The notes beneath the pieces are model-generated. The model was not told the origin of the DNA and ran no database searches. It worked only from the letters and a program-made list of their open reading frames with translations. Source: Blastocatellia bacterium (GTDB lineage Bacteria > Acidobacteriota > Blastocatellia > UBA7656). From it: DNA of 6,217 nucleotides. Made by a program: the position numbers and the translations under genes. The stretch lies in NCBI GenBank assembly GCA_022615215.1, contig JAKEHD010000801.1, positions 1 to 6,217 on the forward strand, given 5' to 3'. Positions within the stretch are counted from its first letter, which is position 1. Each line of letters begins with the position of its first letter. Below are positions 1 to 4,960 of the stretch, one piece after another.

Positions 1-8
1 ACCTTTTT

Positions 9-28
9 TGTACACAAATGTACACAAA
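9..28. repeat. Tandem 10-bp direct repeat TGTACACAAA x2
   Basis: Two perfect head-to-tail copies of TGTACACAAA lie at 9-18 and 19-28, preceded by a run of six T. Each copy contains the palindrome TGTACA, and the two palindromes are centred 10 bp apart, about one helical turn. That spacing is what a dimeric DNA-binding protein would see on one face, so an operator for a gene to the left of the window is possible. The repeat itself is seen directly; the operator role is inference, and no promoter hexamers can be assigned. Confidence 0.4.
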
Positions 29-283
29 AGCTCCTACTTCACAGTCTTGAGAGCTAGACTCGATCTCCTCCAATGAAGACTCCGGAGGCGATAGCGCGAA
101 AGCCGCTCGGCGATCAGCCCTGCCGTGATTTTGTGTAGGACTTCGGTTTGCGCAATCTTGTCACAGGTGGGGGTAGCGGGATTGCTATGAATCGCAGCTT
201 TCGCAATACCGCTCGCAAACACGATTGGCGCGCGTATATCAGCAAAAATTCCGACATAGACAAAACAGTTTTATAAATCATCC

Positions 284-306
284 GGGCCGCGTGAGTCCGG
301 CGGCCC
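284..306. other. GC-rich hairpin downstream of the M20 gene
   Basis: GGGCCGC (284-290) and GCGGCCC (300-306) form a perfect 7-bp stem around a 9-nt loop. It lies about 70 nt beyond the stop codon of the minus-strand M20 gene, so it could stabilise or help terminate that transcript. No T-run follows on the minus strand, so it is not a classical intrinsic terminator. Confidence 0.3.
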
Positions 307-356
307 ATCGCCGGTAATAATAACACTGATAAGCGTGATGCGCGACGGCTTTTGCT

Positions 357-369
357 CCGGCTTCGCCGG
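357..369 (-). terminator. Possible weak terminator hairpin after the M20 gene
   Basis: CCGGC-TTC-GCCGG forms a 5-bp stem with a 3-nt loop, starting seven bases after the minus-strand M20 stop codon. The position suits a transcript end, but on the minus strand the sequence that follows lacks a U-tract, so termination would have to be factor-assisted. The core resembles half of the REP-like element at 1898-1973 (CCGGC-TTCA-GCCGG), so it may instead be a solitary REP hairpin. Confidence 0.22.
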
Positions 370-376
370 GTGCGCG

Positions 377-1648
377 CTATAGCTTCAAGTTCGAAACGTT
401 AAGCGTGACGAGCAGGGCGCGCTGAGCGCCCAGATGGCTGTCGGTCGAATCGAAGCTCTCCGCAAGCGAGTGCGCTCCTCGACCGCGCCCTCCGCCGTCG
501 ATTGTGATTGCCGGAATGCCCAGGCTGATGGGGATGTTGGAATCCGTGCTGCCTGATGTCAATCTCGATTTGATGCCGAGTTGAGCGTCTGCCTCAAGGG
601 CTGCTTTTACTATGGGCGCATCTGTCGCTTGCTCGCCCGTCGGACGGTCGCCTATTAGTTCCACATCGACGGTCAATTTGTGCGGGCTTTCCCAGAATCG
701 GTTCTCTTCGTCGAGCGCCGCCCGGACGGCCTCTTTGAACTGCGCGTCCAGCTTGTTGAGTTCGACGGCGCTCTCGCTTCGCATGTCGACTTCCATCCAT
801 ACCGTGTGAGCGATCGAGTTTACAGAGGTGCCGCCCTCGATGCGGCCCACATTGAAGGTCGTTTTGGGCCGATCGGGCGCCTTGAAGCGCGAGACCTTTT
901 CAATCGCCCTTCCGAGCGCGTGTATGGGATTGGGCATTCCGAAGGCCCCGAAGCTATGGCCGCCCGGCCCGCGAAACGTCACGCGGTAGCGGTGGCTGCC
1001 GACCGCGCGGTTCGTTATTTCAAGCCCCGCTCCATCGATGGCGATGAAGTAATCGATCTTTCCTTTGAGTTCTTCGTTGAACAGATGGCGCACTCCTCGC
1101 AGGTCTCCCAGCCCCTCTTCGCCCACATCGGCGACGAAGATTATCGTCCCGGAGGTTGTGATGCCGGTCTCGTTGAGCGCACGAATTATTGCGAGCATCA
1201 CCGCAAGCCCCCGGCAATTGTCGCCTATGCCCGGCCCTTTGAGCATCGCTTCGTCGCGCATCACCTTCACAGGAGTCCCTTCGGGAAAAACCGTGTCCAG
1301 GTGAGCGGCCAGCACGACCACAGGGCCATCGCTTGCGCCAGGGCGCTCGCCTATGGCATTGCCTGCGCCGTCGATCCTTACGTTCTTCAGACCGAGTTCC
1401 TCGAAGCGGCGGCGGAAATAGAGCGCGCTCTCTCGCTCCTTGAAGGGCGGCGCTGCTATTTCGCAAATCCTTGCCTGCTCGTCGAGGGTTTCAGGTTCGA
1501 TGGCCTTTATGTATTTCAGGGCGCGATCGATTTGCGCTGAAGACGAAAGCTGGTCAGGCAAGAGCGAATATCCTTGCGCGCTTGCTGTCAGCATAAATGC
1601 GGCGATCAAAATCAGAATTGGTCTCATAGGTTTGCCGGATGGTTTCAT
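377..1648 (-). CDS. Exported M20-family zinc metallopeptidase (M20/M25/M40, PepT-like)
   Basis: This 423-residue protein is a probable co-catalytic zinc hydrolase releasing residues from small peptides or acylated amino acids. Expected M20 landmarks are visible in order. His116 and Asp118 lie in HLDT, and Asp143 in GIGDN is the likely bridging ligand. Glu177-Glu178 supply the catalytic base and a metal ligand. Asp205 lies in AIDGAG, and the final ligand His393 lies in GAHS. A lid/dimerisation domain is inserted at about 211-325, with GPGGHSFG (His231), GGTSVNSIA and the DMR motif (Arg290). Length is normal and every metal ligand is present. Residues 1-24 look like a Sec signal peptide: basic start, hydrophobic 10-20, and Ala-Ser-Ala before Gln25. 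This suggests a periplasmic location. Met8 is an equally good start and gives a more typical signal peptide; neither start has a clear ribosome binding site. The gene stands alone, divergent from the kinase operon. Family assignment is firm, but the substrate is unknown. Confidence 0.93.
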   Translation of the reverse strand: MKPSGKPMRPILILIAAFMLTASAQGYSLLPDQLSSSAQIDRALKYIKAIEPETLDEQARICEIAAPPFKERESALYFRRRFEELGLKNVRIDGAGNAIGERPGASDGPVVVLAAHLDTVFPEGTPVKVMRDEAMLKGPGIGDNCRGLAVMLAIIRALNETGITTSGTIIFVADVGEEGLGDLRGVRHLFNEELKGKIDYFIAIDGAGLEITNRAVGSHRYRVTFRGPGGHSFGAFGMPNPIHALGRAIEKVSRFKAPDRPKTTFNVGRIEGGTSVNSIAHTVWMEVDMRSESAVELNKLDAQFKEAVRAALDEENRFWESPHKLTVDVELIGDRPTGEQATDAPIVKAALEADAQLGIKSRLTSGSTDSNIPISLGIPAITIDGGGRGRGAHSLAESFDSTDSHLGAQRALLVTLNVSNLKL

Positions 1649-1697
1649 GATATATGTTTACGACTTGTGTCAGTTGACGAGGGAAGCCTTCCAGTCA

Positions 1698-1879
1698 CTC
1701 AAAAGTGACAAGTGAAGAGTGACAGGTGACAAGAAAATATTGAAAGCAGGGGATTTGCCCAGGAGAGATTCAACAAAACAGATTTGTCTGCTTTCAGGTG
1801 ATCCGACCGACATTTCCTCTATTTTTTTCATTCTTTCTCGTCACTCGTCACTCGTCACTTGTCACTCGTCACTTTTCAG
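1698..1879. mobile_element. MITE-like element with heptamer-built inverted ends and CAGTCA flanks
   Basis: The ends are inverted repeats: 1698-1730 matches the reverse complement of 1847-1879 at 27 of 33 positions by hand alignment, beginning CTCAAAAGTGAC versus CTGAAAAGTGAC. CAGTCA occurs directly outside each end (1692-1697 and 1880-1885), as a 6-bp target-site duplication would. The arms are built of a degenerate 7-bp unit, RAGTGAC on the left and GTCACTY on the right. The interior carries a smaller inverted pair, TGAAAGCAG at 1741-1749 and CTGCTTTCA at 1788-1796. There is no transposase or plausible ORF, so it would be non-autonomous. Caution: CAGTCACTC resembles the heptamer itself, so the apparent duplication could be coincidental. 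It lies just upstream of the M20 start and may affect its promoter. Confidence 0.55.
1840..1874. repeat. Five tandem heptamers GTCACTY
   Basis: Five consecutive 7-bp units read GTCACTC, GTCACTC, GTCACTT, GTCACTC and GTCACTT. Four degenerate units of the complementary orientation (AAGTGAC, AAGTGAA, GAGTGAC, AGGTGAC) stand at 1703-1730. The array forms the right arm of the MITE-like element, and its copy number may vary by slippage. Heptameric short tandem repeats are known from some bacterial genomes; any function here is unknown. Confidence 0.85.
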
Positions 1880-1897
1880 CAGTCAGGGAGTAAAACG

Positions 1898-1973
1898 GTG
1901 TTTAGAGTACCGCCTTCAGGCGGAAAGGACTCGCCCATCAGCTTATTCCGGCTGAAGCCGGTACTCTAAACAC
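1898..1973. repeat. REP-like paired-hairpin element 1 (76 bp)
   Basis: Arms 1898-1923 and 1948-1973 are inverted repeats matching at 24 of 26 positions, starting GTGTTTAGAGTACCG. Each arm ends in its own small hairpin, CCGCC-TTCA-GGCGG on the left and CCGGC-TTCA-GCCGG on the right when read as reverse complement. The only two mismatches between the arms are the two partners of one base pair inside this hairpin (C-G versus G-C). The element can therefore fold as a cruciform or as two hairpins. This matches bacterial REP/BIME elements, which are usually moved by REP-associated tyrosine transposases encoded elsewhere. None is encoded here. Confidence 0.75.
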
Positions 1974-2257
1974 TCGCTTCTGCGGCGGCTTCCCTGCTCA
2001 TCTACCAGGTTCTGCATAGCACAAGTCGTTTGTTTATAATGCTCGCGACGCCGGATGGGCGCGGTTCTCAAAAATAGATCGAATCCTGATAGGTGGTATC
2101 TTCTTCGCCAGGTGACCGAACTTTAAGGAACCACACCCGCGCCGGGTTCAAAGCCCCGAAAGAGCCGTCGCAATTTGCGGTCTTGTTGTAAGGCCGCATC
2201 TCATGGCAATCCTGGAGTATAATCGTAGACCGCTGTTAAGGTCTCGGCATGGCGCGT

Positions 2258-2316
2258 AAAAAAGATGTAAAAAGTTGTGACAATCAAGCCTGCCTGATTG
2301 ATTGATAAGAACTTAT
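2258..2316 (+). promoter_or_regulatory. Candidate promoter/operator of the kinase-regulator operon
   Basis: Two A-tracts (2258-2263 and 2269-2273) are centred about one helical turn apart, as in UP-like or bent DNA. GTGACA at 2277-2282 matches the -35 consensus at five of six bases. Two dyads follow: CAATCA (2281-2286) with TGATTG (2295-2300), and ATAAG-AA-CTTAT (2305-2316). Either could bind a dimeric regulator, for instance the OmpR-type product of this operon. No good -10 box sits at the expected spacing, so the promoter call is weak, whereas the dyads are plainly visible. Confidence 0.3.
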
Positions 2317-2351
2317 GGGAGTATGCTGTGTGCTCCGAATGGTTTGAATAA

Positions 2352-2356
2352 GAGGG
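2352..2356 (+). promoter_or_regulatory. Ribosome binding site of the histidine kinase
   Basis: GAGGG lies 7 nt before the ATG at 2364, a normal Shine-Dalgarno distance. It supports that start over downstream Met codons, which would delete the first membrane segment. Confidence 0.6.
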
Positions 2357-2363
2357 CGAACAC

Positions 2364-4202
2364 ATGGAGCTAGGTAGAATAATCGCTGATCGCTGGTACT
2401 TGTTTGTGGCGCTTGCGGCGATCCTTTTGCCGACGATAGTGCTCGCGGCAATGCAGTACGTCTCTGTGCGGCGTACCGAAGCGCAGGCCCGCGCCACTCT
2501 CGAAGCCAACCTCGACCTTCACCTGCTCGGCCTTATAGATGAAGCGCGGCGCGACCTCGTGGACCGCGCAAGCTACATAACGCACAGCGTCAGCCATTCA
2601 CGCATACGTAGTCGAAACCTGCCGGGGCTTGCGCGCTCTTTCACGCGCGCCATGCGCCGCTATCCCGAAATGCGCGATCTTTATGCAATCTTCTTTGAAA
2701 AAGGGAATGAGATGGGAGCGTGGCAGGTTTGGTGTTACGTGCCCCCTGACCCGGAGGATCCTTCCGTTGAAAGATACAAGGAGGTGCCTGTCGGCCGTCT
2801 CAAGGAAGACCCTGATATTACAGAGGCATTGCGCCGGGCGTGGATGGCGATTCCCGATCGCAAGGAAGATGCCACCTACACGAACTTTGCGCCCACATCG
2901 CTCAGCGATCCGGTTCCGCGCCAGATCTTCTATCATCCGGTTTACGAGCCGGACCACATGAATCGGAAGGACGACCTTGACCGCGTGGGGCTTATAGCCT
3001 TCACAGCAGAGATTGACAGCTACCCTTACGCGGGATACTTGCGCGACCTTGTGGCGCTTTACGATCAGCGCATGGGAGGTTCAAACCCGCTCGGCCCCCT
3101 GGCTTACAAAGTGAGCATATCCGATCGGGGCGGCCGAGCGCGTGACCTCGTCCTGACAGGCTCGCCGCCCGGATCGTTTCGCCATCGCGGGTTTGACGAC
3201 GCCGACCGTCTCTTTCCCGGCATCTCTTTCGGTGTGGCGCTGCGCGATCGATCCGCCGCTGAATTTGCAAGTCAAAATACAGGGTTGAGCCTGTTGCTGG
3301 GGGTGGGAGCGGCCGTGTTGTTATTGATCGGGCTGGCCCTGACCTGGCACGCGACTGTACGCGAAATCCGCGTCGCCGAATTGAAATCCGATTTTCTTGC
3401 AAGCATCTCGCACGAGTTGAAGACCCCTCTGACGGCCATTCGCGCTTTCGGCGACCTTCTGCGCTCGGGCCGTGCGCGCGACAAAGAGCGTATACGCCAG
3501 TACGGCGAAATGATAAGCTACGAAAGCGATAGACTGACGACTCTGCTCAACAATATTCTGGAGATGTCGAGAATCGAGCGCAGCGCGCGGCGCTACAAAT
3601 TGGAGAAGGGCGACCTCGGCGCAGCCGTGGCCGCAAGCGTAGAAGTCTTCCGCGCAGCCACAAGAGCGCGCGGCTTTGAAATAGAGGTTGAAATCCCTTC
3701 GACGCCCATCATAACGCAATTCGACAAAAACGCTCTCGATCAGGCGCTTGTGAACCTTCTGTCGAATGCTGTGAAGTATTCAAGCGAGTCGCGCCGCGTG
3801 AAGGTCCGCGTGTGGAGCGATGAAGCCGAAGCCGCGATTGATGTGCGCGATTTCGGCATAGGCATAGACCCGGCCGAGCAGCGGCGAATCTTCGACGCCT
3901 TTCATCGCGCGCCTCAATCGGAGGTGCAGGCGAAATCGGGGACGGGGCTTGGGCTTGCGATAGTCCGCGAGATCATCAGAGCGCACGGCGGCGAAGTGTC
4001 TGTCGACAGCAAAGTGGGAGTGGGCGCGACCTTTACCATACGCCTGCCGCTCCTTACACCTGACCTGAGGCAGGGTCAGTCGTCGCCATCGGAGGAGATG
4101 GCCTATGGTCGACATTCTGGTAATAGAAGACGAACCGAGCGTATTGGTCGCCTTGTGCGACAGCTTGGAATCCGAAGGCTATTCGGTGCAGACGGCAACT
4201 GA
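2364..4202 (+). CDS. Membrane sensor histidine kinase, HisKA-HATPase type, no HAMP
   Basis: This 612-residue inner-membrane kinase should autophosphorylate on His350 and pass the phosphate to the regulator encoded next. A first membrane helix spans about 12-32 and a second about 307-328, enclosing roughly 270 extracytoplasmic residues that I cannot assign to a known sensor family. The kinase core begins about ten residues after the second helix with no HAMP domain. The H-box is SHELKTP (His350). The ATPase domain shows the N-box with Asn464 and Asn468, the G1 box DFGIG (Asp496), the F-box at 509-516, the G2 box GTGLG (526-530) and the G3 region GVGATFTIRLP at 552-562. All key residues are present, so it should be active. 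The frame continues about 50 residues past G3, and its last 33 codons overlap the regulator gene, giving an arginine-rich tail. The gene precedes its regulator, the reverse of the commonest order. Stimulus unknown. Confidence 0.95.
   Translation: MELGRIIADRWYLFVALAAILLPTIVLAAMQYVSVRRTEAQARATLEANLDLHLLGLIDEARRDLVDRASYITHSVSHSRIRSRNLPGLARSFTRAMRRYPEMRDLYAIFFEKGNEMGAWQVWCYVPPDPEDPSVERYKEVPVGRLKEDPDITEALRRAWMAIPDRKEDATYTNFAPTSLSDPVPRQIFYHPVYEPDHMNRKDDLDRVGLIAFTAEIDSYPYAGYLRDLVALYDQRMGGSNPLGPLAYKVSISDRGGRARDLVLTGSPPGSFRHRGFDDADRLFPGISFGVALRDRSAAEFASQNTGLSLLLGVGAAVLLLIGLALTWHATVREIRVAELKSDFLASISHELKTPLTAIRAFGDLLRSGRARDKERIRQYGEMISYESDRLTTLLNNILEMSRIERSARRYKLEKGDLGAAVAASVEVFRAATRARGFEIEVEIPSTPIITQFDKNALDQALVNLLSNAVKYSSESRRVKVRVWSDEAEAAIDVRDFGIGIDPAEQRRIFDAFHRAPQSEVQAKSGTGLGLAIVREIIRAHGGEVSVDSKVGVGATFTIRLPLLTPDLRQGQSSPSEEMAYGRHSGNRRRTERIGRLVRQLGIRRLFGADGN
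4091..4097 (+). promoter_or_regulatory. Strong ribosome binding site inside the kinase gene, for the regulator
   Basis: GGAGGAG lies 7 nt before ATG 4105 and decides the regulator start. An ATG at 4098 abuts this motif but is in the kinase frame, so it is not the regulator start. The site is within kinase codons, so ribosomes finishing the kinase pass over it, favouring translational coupling. Confidence 0.8.
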
Positions 4203-4803
4203 TGGCAGCGAAGGATTCCGTTTGGCAACGGCCCCGCTCAACGGTGAAAAGGGACCGGACCTGATAGTGCTCGACCTCATGCTGCCGCGCATGAGCGGGC
4301 TTGAAGTCTGTCAACGGCTCAGGGATGCCGAAGTCGAAACGCCCATAATAATGCTGACGGCGCGCGGCGCGGCTTCAGACGCCGCATTCGGTCTCAAACT
4401 CGGGGCAGACGACTATGTCACAAAGCCCTTCGACGTGGGCGAATTCCTTGCCCGCGTAGGAGCCGTATTGCGGCGTTTTCTGCGGCAACAGACCGAAGAT
4501 GAAGTAATCAGAATCGGCGATGCGGAACTCGACCTGCGGCGGCTGCGCGCTCGCAAAAACGACGAGCCTTTAGACCTCAGTCCCCGCGAGTTCGAAATAC
4601 TTCAACTCCTGATCGCGCATCGCGGCGACACCGTAACGCGCGAGCAATTGCTCCATCACATCTGGGGTTCGCATGCTTCGCTCTACACGCGCACAGTCGA
4701 CGCGCACATAGCGCGATTGCGCCATAAACTCGAACCCGACCCCGCCAACCCACAATACATAATCACGATACACAGAGTCGGCTACAGGCTTATCACTGAT
4801 TGA
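4105..4803 (+). CDS. OmpR/PhoB-family response regulator
   Basis: This 232-residue cytoplasmic DNA-binding regulator is the likely phosphorylation partner of the overlapping kinase. The receiver domain (about 3-122) has the acidic pair Glu8-Asp9, phospho-acceptor Asp57 in VLDLMLP, Thr85 in MLTAR, the switch residue Tyr104 and Lys107 in TKPF. The loop before Asp57 (around NGEKGPD) is a few residues longer than in PhoB. The C-terminal winged-helix domain (about 133-232) shows SPREFEILQLL, the recognition helix TVDAHIARLRHKLE at 198-211 and the wing ending in HRVGYRL. All activation residues are intact. The start at 4105 is fixed by a strong ribosome binding site and leaves no room for a shorter product. 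Targets are unknown; autoregulation through the dyads upstream of the kinase is possible. Confidence 0.96.
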   Translation: MVDILVIEDEPSVLVALCDSLESEGYSVQTATDGSEGFRLATAPLNGEKGPDLIVLDLMLPRMSGLEVCQRLRDAEVETPIIMLTARGAASDAAFGLKLGADDYVTKPFDVGEFLARVGAVLRRFLRQQTEDEVIRIGDAELDLRRLRARKNDEPLDLSPREFEILQLLIAHRGDTVTREQLLHHIWGSHASLYTRTVDAHIARLRHKLEPDPANPQYIITIHRVGYRLITD

Positions 4804-4818
4804 TCGAGACCTGTCAAT

Positions 4819-4866
4819 GTAGCACGGGCTTTAGCCTGTGCCTACACAGACGGAAGTCTGTGCTAC
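4819..4866. repeat. REP-like paired-hairpin element 2 (48 bp)
   Basis: Arms 4819-4840 and 4845-4866 are inverted repeats matching at 17 of 22 positions with a 4-nt centre. Both begin GTAGCAC when read 5' to 3' from outside. Each arm also folds alone: CACGGGC-TTTA-GCCTGTG on the left and, read as reverse complement, CACAGAC-TTCC-GTCTGTG on the right. Stem differences keep pairing (G-C versus A-T, and G-T versus A-T). It starts 15 nt after the regulator stop codon, so the RNA hairpins could end or protect the kinase-regulator transcript, though no U-run follows. The core (stem around a TTTA-like loop) is shared with the other two elements in this window. Confidence 0.7.
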
Positions 4867-4927
4867 TTCTTCCGCCAATAACCGAGGCATTACCCCATCG
4901 AACCGATTCGCGCTCGCGGGGGTCGGC

Positions 4928-4936
4928 TGTTATTCT
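4928..4936 (+). promoter_or_regulatory. Candidate extended -10 promoter for the repeat-protein gene
   Basis: TGTTATTCT fits the extended -10 pattern TGnTATAAT with four of six hexamer matches, and lies 24 nt before the GTG at 4961. No -35 box is visible at the usual distance, which extended -10 promoters tolerate. It would let this gene be transcribed independently of the two-component operon. Inference from pattern only. Confidence 0.3.
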
Positions 4937-4960
4937 TGAAGAGAGAACGGGCGATCCAAA

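Larger units (their letters stand above)
29..376. other. Left-end non-coding stretch, no convincing gene
   Basis: I see no gene I can support here. The longest minus-strand frames are a 62-codon frame at 34-222, which begins with GTG, and a 70-codon frame at 114-326. Both overlap each other in different frames, lack a Shine-Dalgarno sequence and show no recognisable domain. The stretch mixes AT-rich patches (241-280) with GC-rich hairpins (284-306 and 357-369). It lies downstream of the minus-strand M20 gene and so would include its 3' untranslated region. A decayed gene fragment cannot be excluded. Confidence 0.5.
1974..2363. other. Upstream region of the kinase operon, no gene
   Basis: No coding frame here is credible. 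The stretch contains two perfect TATAAT hexamers, at 2035-2040 and 2218-2223, but neither has a recognisable -35 box at 16-18 bp. It also holds a T-arm-like GGG-TTCAAAG-CCC at 2144-2156 with no surrounding tRNA. The last 110 bp are AT-rich and carry the candidate control sites described separately. A long kinase leader is possible if transcription starts near 2050 or 2230. Confidence 0.5.

Noticed and set aside
34..326. Two short minus-strand frames (34-222 and 114-326)
   Set aside because: They overlap in different frames, have no Shine-Dalgarno sequence and no recognisable domain; the first also needs a GTG start.
680..1540. 286-codon plus-strand open frame
   Set aside because: It is antisense to the M20 gene, which carries every expected metal-ligand motif. 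The plus frame shows no domain and results from GC-rich codon use.
1698..1879. CRISPR array
   Set aside because: The repeat unit is 7 bp, contiguous without spacers, and present in inverted orientation at the two ends; no cas genes are present.
1719..1955. 78-codon plus-strand open frame
   Set aside because: It runs through the heptamer array and into the REP-like element, so its sequence (such as SSLVTCHSSL) is just translated repeat.
2144..2156. tRNA T-arm-like GGG-TTCAAAG-CCC
   Set aside because: The stem is only 3 bp, and there is no anticodon arm, acceptor stem or CCA region around it.
2035..2223. Perfect TATAAT hexamers at 2035-2040 and 2218-2223 as kinase promoters
   Set aside because: Neither has a recognisable -35 box at normal spacing nor a TGn extension, and hexamers of this kind occur by chance in AT-richer intergenic DNA. 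They are mentioned in the region note only.
2201..2509. 102-codon minus-strand frame across the kinase start
   Set aside because: It overlaps the first membrane helix of the clearly real kinase and the control region, with no domain of its own.
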